Of a stretch of 64,000 nt of DNA, positions 57,978 through 64,000 are shown piece by piece. Numbering within the stretch: the stretch's first letter is position 1; every line of letters begins with the position of its first letter. A model generated the notes under the pieces. It made no database searches. It was not told the origin of the DNA and saw only the letters and a program-made list of their open reading frames with translations. This DNA is from Pseudomonas baltica (GTDB lineage: Bacteria > Pseudomonadota > Gammaproteobacteria > Pseudomonadales > Pseudomonadaceae), in NCBI RefSeq assembly GCF_014235765.1, contig NZ_JACMYH010000001.1, positions 1,674,001 through 1,738,000 of the forward strand, given 5' to 3'. Made by a program: the position numbers and the translations under genes.

Positions 57978-58208
57978 TTCGCCTGAAAAACCAAGCACAA
58001 GTCAAAGCAAGAACTCAAGCCCTTGCAGCGTGCTTTCCCCGAGTTTTTTCGCCCACGAATTCTCCGCCTGCCGCTACCTGCGGACGGCCGCATTTTCCGC
58101 TCTTTCCTACACCCGGCTGAAGGCCTCGGCCTTCCGCGGACAGCTTTTCGGTGACGGACCCAACGATTGGCGTCCGCTCAAATTTTTGAACGTGGAGATA
58201 CTCACCCC

Positions 58209-61094
<2,886 letters not shown>

Positions 61095-61111
61095 GCGACC
61101 GCTAGACCCTG

Positions 61112-61147
61112 AAGCCCGCCTCACGGTAACGTGAAGCGGGCTTTTTT
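61112..61147 (+). terminator. Intrinsic terminator after nrdA
   Basis: A 14-bp stem AAGCCCGCCTCACG / CGTGAAGCGGGCTT (one wobble) with a GTAA tetraloop, then T4, 17 bases after the nrdA stop. Its strength argues that nothing downstream is co-transcribed with nrdA. Confidence 0.88.
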
Positions 61148-61255
61148 GTGCTCGGCGCGCGGACGCTGTTCTCGCACATCCCGAAACACCGCACGTGGAA
61201 CCTTCCCCACGGTTACCCGTCAACCCCTCGAACCCACCTCGGATTGGTCACTACC

Positions 61256-61597
61256 ATGAAAACCACCGCTGCCCTGCTCCTGGCCTGTATGGCCGCCCCA
61301 GCCTTTGCCGCCGAAATGTCGCACAGCAACAGCGACATGACCCCGATGCAGCACGAGTACATGATGAGCATGGAGACCATGCAGAAATCCATGCACGAAG
61401 GCGGCATGGAGACCGACGCCGACGTCGCTTTCGCCAAAGGCATGCTGGCCCACCACAAGGCCGCACTGGACATGGCCAGGATCGAGTTGAAATACGGCAA
61501 GGACGCTGAGATGCGCAAGCTGGCCGAGAACATCATCAAGGCCCAGCAGGCGGAAATCGATCAGATGGAGACGTGGGTCAAGAAGCATCAGAAGTGA
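61256..61597 (+). CDS. DUF305 periplasmic protein
   Basis: 113 aa. A signal peptide (MKTTAALLLACMAAPAFAAE) leads to a small four-helix-type DUF305 domain with a methionine/histidine-rich segment (MSHSNSDMTPMQHEYMMSME) and the family motif FAKGMLAHHKAALDMARIEL (about 66-85). The Met/His richness suggests copper or other metal binding in the periplasm (inference; some DUF305 relatives bind copper). The start at 61256 was set by the signal peptide; the frame continues 36 codons upstream without family resemblance. Confidence 0.88.
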   Translation: MKTTAALLLACMAAPAFAAEMSHSNSDMTPMQHEYMMSMETMQKSMHEGGMETDADVAFAKGMLAHHKAALDMARIELKYGKDAEMRKLAENIIKAQQAEIDQMETWVKKHQK

Positions 61598-61647
61598 TGT
61601 AAGCTTTCGCCCTATCGCGCTCGCCCCCCACTTCAAGGAGTCCGCCC

Positions 61648-62475
61648 ATGAGCAACCGCCAAAGCGAAATCGCAGCCGCCCTGGCCGTGATCCCGCCGTT
61701 CGCCGACGACCACGCCATCGACCAGGAAATGGAACGCCGCAAGGCGTTCATCAAGCAGTGTCTGACCACGGCCGGCTTGAAGGTTCTGGTACTGGGCATC
61801 AGCGGCGGCGTCGACTCGCTCACGGCCGGGCGCCTGGCACAGGTGGCCATCGAGGAACTGCGCGAGAGCAGCGGCGACCCTGACTACCGATTCATCGCAG
61901 TGCGCCTGCCCTACAACGTCCAGCACGACGAGGACGACGCTGCCGCCTCGTTGCGCTTCATCAAGGCGGATGTCGAAGAAACGGTGAACATCGCCGATGC
62001 CGTGCAAGGCCTTGCCCAGCAGACAGCACAACTGCACGGTCTGAGCGATGCCCGTCGCGATTTCGTCATGGGCAACGTCAAGGCACGGATCCGCATGGTC
62101 GCGCAGTACACCATCGCCAATGCCAACAATGGGCTGGTGATCGGCACGGACCATGCCGCCGAGGCCGTCATGGGGTTCTTCACCAAGTTCGGTGATGGGG
62201 CGTGCGACCTGGCGCCGCTCAGCGGGCTGGTGAAAAACCAGGTTCGTGCCATCGCCCGCCGGCTCGGGGCACCAGACAATCTGGTGATGAAAGTGCCAAC
62301 GGCCGACCTCGAAGAACTGCGACCCGGCAAGCCGGACGAAGATGCCCATGGCGTGAGCTACCAGCAGATCGACGCGTTCCTCCACGGTAAGCCGGTGGGC
62401 GACGAAGCCTATGGGATTATCGTGAAGGCGTACGACCAGACGCATCACAAACGTGTGCTGCCGTTTTCGCCTTGA
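61648..62475 (+). CDS. nadE: NH3-dependent NAD synthetase
   Basis: Last step of NAD synthesis, amidating deamido-NAD with ammonia and ATP. 275 aa without a glutaminase domain, so ammonia-dependent. The PP-loop is [20 protein letters not shown] (about 48-67); other blocks are [74 protein letters not shown] and the C-terminal [15 protein letters not shown] precedes the ATG. Confidence 0.96.
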   Translation: MSNRQSEIAAALAVIPPFADDHAIDQEMERRKAFIKQCLTTAGLKVLVLGISGGVDSLTAGRLAQVAIEELRESSGDPDYRFIAVRLPYNVQHDEDDAAASLRFIKADVEETVNIADAVQGLAQQTAQLHGLSDARRDFVMGNVKARIRMVAQYTIANANNGLVIGTDHAAEAVMGFFTKFGDGACDLAPLSGLVKNQVRAIARRLGAPDNLVMKVPTADLEELRPGKPDEDAHGVSYQQIDAFLHGKPVGDEAYGIIVKAYDQTHHKRVLPFSP

Positions 62476-62529
62476 TTTCCCTTCGATGTGCGGTTGATCA
62501 TCTGAACAGGTCAGGGAGATCAACCCACA

Positions 62530-63432
62530 ATGAAATTGCATCAACTGCGCGCACTTGTCTGTATTCATGAAACCGGGAGCCTGCAAGACGCCTCGCACGT
62601 GCTGCACCTGACGCAGTCGGCATTGAGCCGGGCGATGAAGGAACTGGAAAACGAATTGGGGGTTACCCTTCTGGTTCGTTCCAACAAAGGCATGAGCCTG
62701 ACCGAGCATGGCCAGCGCATGCTGACCCACGCTCGCCAGGCGCTGGAAAGCGTGCGGCGAGCGCGTCAGGAAATCGAAGACATGAAGGGGCTGACCGTGA
62801 GCGAGGTCACCCTGGGAGTGACGCCCGTCACCGCGCTGCTGCCGCCACTGCAACAGACCCTTCTGCGTTTCCAGCAGACCTACCCAAACGCCGCGCTGAA
62901 GGTACTGGAGATGCGCCCTGCCCAGTTGCTGCAGCATCTGCGCGATGGCCTGCTGGACTTTGCCCTGACGTCGCAAGTGCCAAGCCATGCCGTAGGCCTG
63001 GACTGGCAGCCGCTGTGCCGCATTCCCGGCAGCGTGGCGGTGCGCAAGGATCATCCGCTGCGCCACGTGAGATCGCTGCGGTTACTGCAGCAAGCCCAGT
63101 GGATCAGCGTCGATCCTGTTGCAGACAGCCAATCCCAGTTCAATCAACTGTTCGCCGGCAGCGCGCTTGGCCGCCCGTCCAAGGTGTTCGAATGCACCGC
63201 AATGAATCTGGCGCTCAAGATGCTGATCGAGAGCGATGCCGTGATGGTGGTCAGTGAGAGTGCTCTCGGACCCTGCTGGGCGGGCATGACCGATATGGCC
63301 AACTACCTGCATACGCTTGGGTTGCAAGAGGCGGTTCCCGATTTTTCGGTCAATGTGGTGTGCGTGAACCAGGCCTACCTGACCCGGACCGCGAGCCTGT
63401 TGTTCGGTCAACTGCAGGCCAGCTTTGCGTAA
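62530..63432 (+). CDS. LysR-type transcriptional regulator
   Basis: 300 aa. N-terminal winged helix-turn-helix: MKLHQLRALVCIHETGSLQD, then ASHVLHLTQSALSRAMKELE (recognition helix) and VRSNKGMSLTEHG. A substrate-binding domain of two lobes follows, including LGVTPVTALLPPLQQTL and VMVVSESALG. It is co-directional with the MFS gene that begins 384 bases downstream and may control it, but no divergent target lies upstream, so the regulon is unknown. The ligand cannot be predicted. Confidence 0.93.
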   Translation: MKLHQLRALVCIHETGSLQDASHVLHLTQSALSRAMKELENELGVTLLVRSNKGMSLTEHGQRMLTHARQALESVRRARQEIEDMKGLTVSEVTLGVTPVTALLPPLQQTLLRFQQTYPNAALKVLEMRPAQLLQHLRDGLLDFALTSQVPSHAVGLDWQPLCRIPGSVAVRKDHPLRHVRSLRLLQQAQWISVDPVADSQSQFNQLFAGSALGRPSKVFECTAMNLALKMLIESDAVMVVSESALGPCWAGMTDMANYLHTLGLQEAVPDFSVNVVCVNQAYLTRTASLLFGQLQASFA

Positions 63433-63815
63433 ACGGCCACTTGGACCAATACCCTGACGGCGACCCCTTCAAAACAGCGGATTCAGACATTTCGAGTTGA
63501 GCAATACTCAAGCCCTTGCACGGACCGTAATTTCAGACCCTCAACTTTGCCGAATCCCCAGGCTAGAGCCTACGGTCAGTGAATGAAACGGCTTCAGCTC
63601 AGCAGGCAACGGCTCCCACGGTTACCAACCTTCCCATTTTCCGCTACTCGTCTGGATGGTTTTGGGTCGCTCATTCCCCGCCAGCAGCGCCATCCGGTAT
63701 CAGTCAACGCCTCCATCGAAACCAAGCCATAAGCCCTTGATTAAATGTGATGTGCAGTGACTGAACCCATCCCCGACACTGGCCCGCACCACGATTCCGG
63801 GTACAGGCCTTACCT
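63433..63815. other. 383-base region before the MFS gene
   Basis: No convincing frame, RNA gene or terminator was recognised. The stretch is less GC-rich than its flanks and probably carries the transporter promoter; no LysR-type T-N11-A palindrome could be singled out. Confidence 0.5.
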
Positions 63816-64000
63816 ATGAAAAGCACTCTTGCCAGCGATTCACCTCTTCCTGTCGCCGATGCACCGCCCGCACCGCAGCCCAACAAGATGCGTCGGGTCA
63901 TCATCGCTTCTTCCCTGGGCAACGGCCTGGAGATCTACGACTTCACCGTGTACAGCTTTTTCGCAGTCATCATCGGTCAGTTGTTCTTTCCCGGGTCCTC
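63816..64000 (+). CDS. MFS transporter (metabolite:H+ symporter type), partial
   Basis: The window ends after 61 codons. The product begins MKSTLASDSPLPVADAPPAP, a proline/alanine-rich cytoplasmic leader, then VIIASSLGNGLEIYDFTVYS and FFAVIIGQLFF, the first helix. The GNxxExYDF-type start is typical of the metabolite:H+ symporter (MHS) branch transporting citrate, proline/betaine, alpha-ketoglutarate or shikimate. Substrate cannot be assigned. ACAGG precedes the ATG. Confidence 0.8.
   Translation, partial: MKSTLASDSPLPVADAPPAPQPNKMRRVIIASSLGNGLEIYDFTVYSFFAVIIGQLFFPGS

Larger units (their letters stand above)
57678..58208. other. 531-base region between TcB and nrdA
   Basis: No TcC gene or other coding frame was found. 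The first 60 bases hold hairpins that may end the toxin transcript, and the last 320 hold candidate regulatory sites for nrdA (DnaA box and paired NrdR-like sites, listed separately). Confidence 0.6.

Overview
The window is a GC-rich gammaproteobacterial chromosome segment, almost certainly Pseudomonas and probably the P. putida group. The basis is gene content and order: tolR-tolQ-ybgC-ruvB-ruvA-ruvC-yebC-aspS, HIT-slyX beside an OprD-family porin and proS, exbB-exbD-lpxK-ycaR-kdsB-murB, minCDE-rluA-apeB, and pykA/ferredoxin reductase/GGDEF/fumarase. Intergenic REP elements of the kind common in P. putida relatives also fit. No transposase, integrase, phage gene or CRISPR array was seen.

Layout. 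1-7.5 kb (minus strand): envelope Tol genes, Holliday-junction processing, yebC, aspS and small regulators. 7.7-15.8 kb: a Dps-like ferritin, a membrane protein carrying a cold-shock domain, slyX/HIT, an 840-bp gene-poor gap, an OprD-type porin, proS, a large lipoprotein and dinB. 16.0-16.2 kb: an initiator tRNA-Met with its own promoter and terminator. 16.2-23.2 kb (minus): a mostly overlapping operon for energy transduction, lipid A/KDO and peptidoglycan precursors (exbB, exbD, lpxK, ycaR, kdsB, murB) plus a MocA-like nucleotidyltransferase, with comEC upstream. 23.4-27.2 kb: outer-membrane lipid homeostasis (a secreted hydrolase coupled to mlaA; a lipid A acyltransferase). 27.3-33.7 kb: minCDE, a pseudouridine synthase, an M18 aminopeptidase and a large MscS-type channel. 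33.8-38.8 kb: ttcA, sprT, a phosphopantetheinyl transferase, a chimeric DUF4350/DUF58 protein, a PilZ protein and a small lipoprotein. 39-44.4 kb: pykA, a ferredoxin reductase coupled to a diguanylate cyclase, and class I fumarase.

44.6-57.7 kb is the clearest accessory region: a three-gene insecticidal-type Tc toxin locus. The A component is split over two genes (1182 and 1606 aa), followed by a complete B component (1478 aa). There is no C (RHS cytotoxic) gene. Parts of the A genes look less biased in codon use than their flanks, and a large REP palindrome separates the two A genes. Housekeeping genes resume at 58.2 kb with nrdA (not followed by nrdB), a DUF305 protein, nadE, a LysR regulator and the start of an MFS transporter.

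Most notable: the split, C-less Tc locus; a probable deletion fusion between a DUF4350 gene and the C-terminal half of a DUF58 gene (the MoxR gene normally between them is gone); a membrane-anchored cold-shock domain; absence of ptpA between kdsB and murB and of nrdB after nrdA; and candidate DnaA and NrdR sites upstream of nrdA. Family and synteny statements are from memory of well-known Pseudomonas loci and were not searched.
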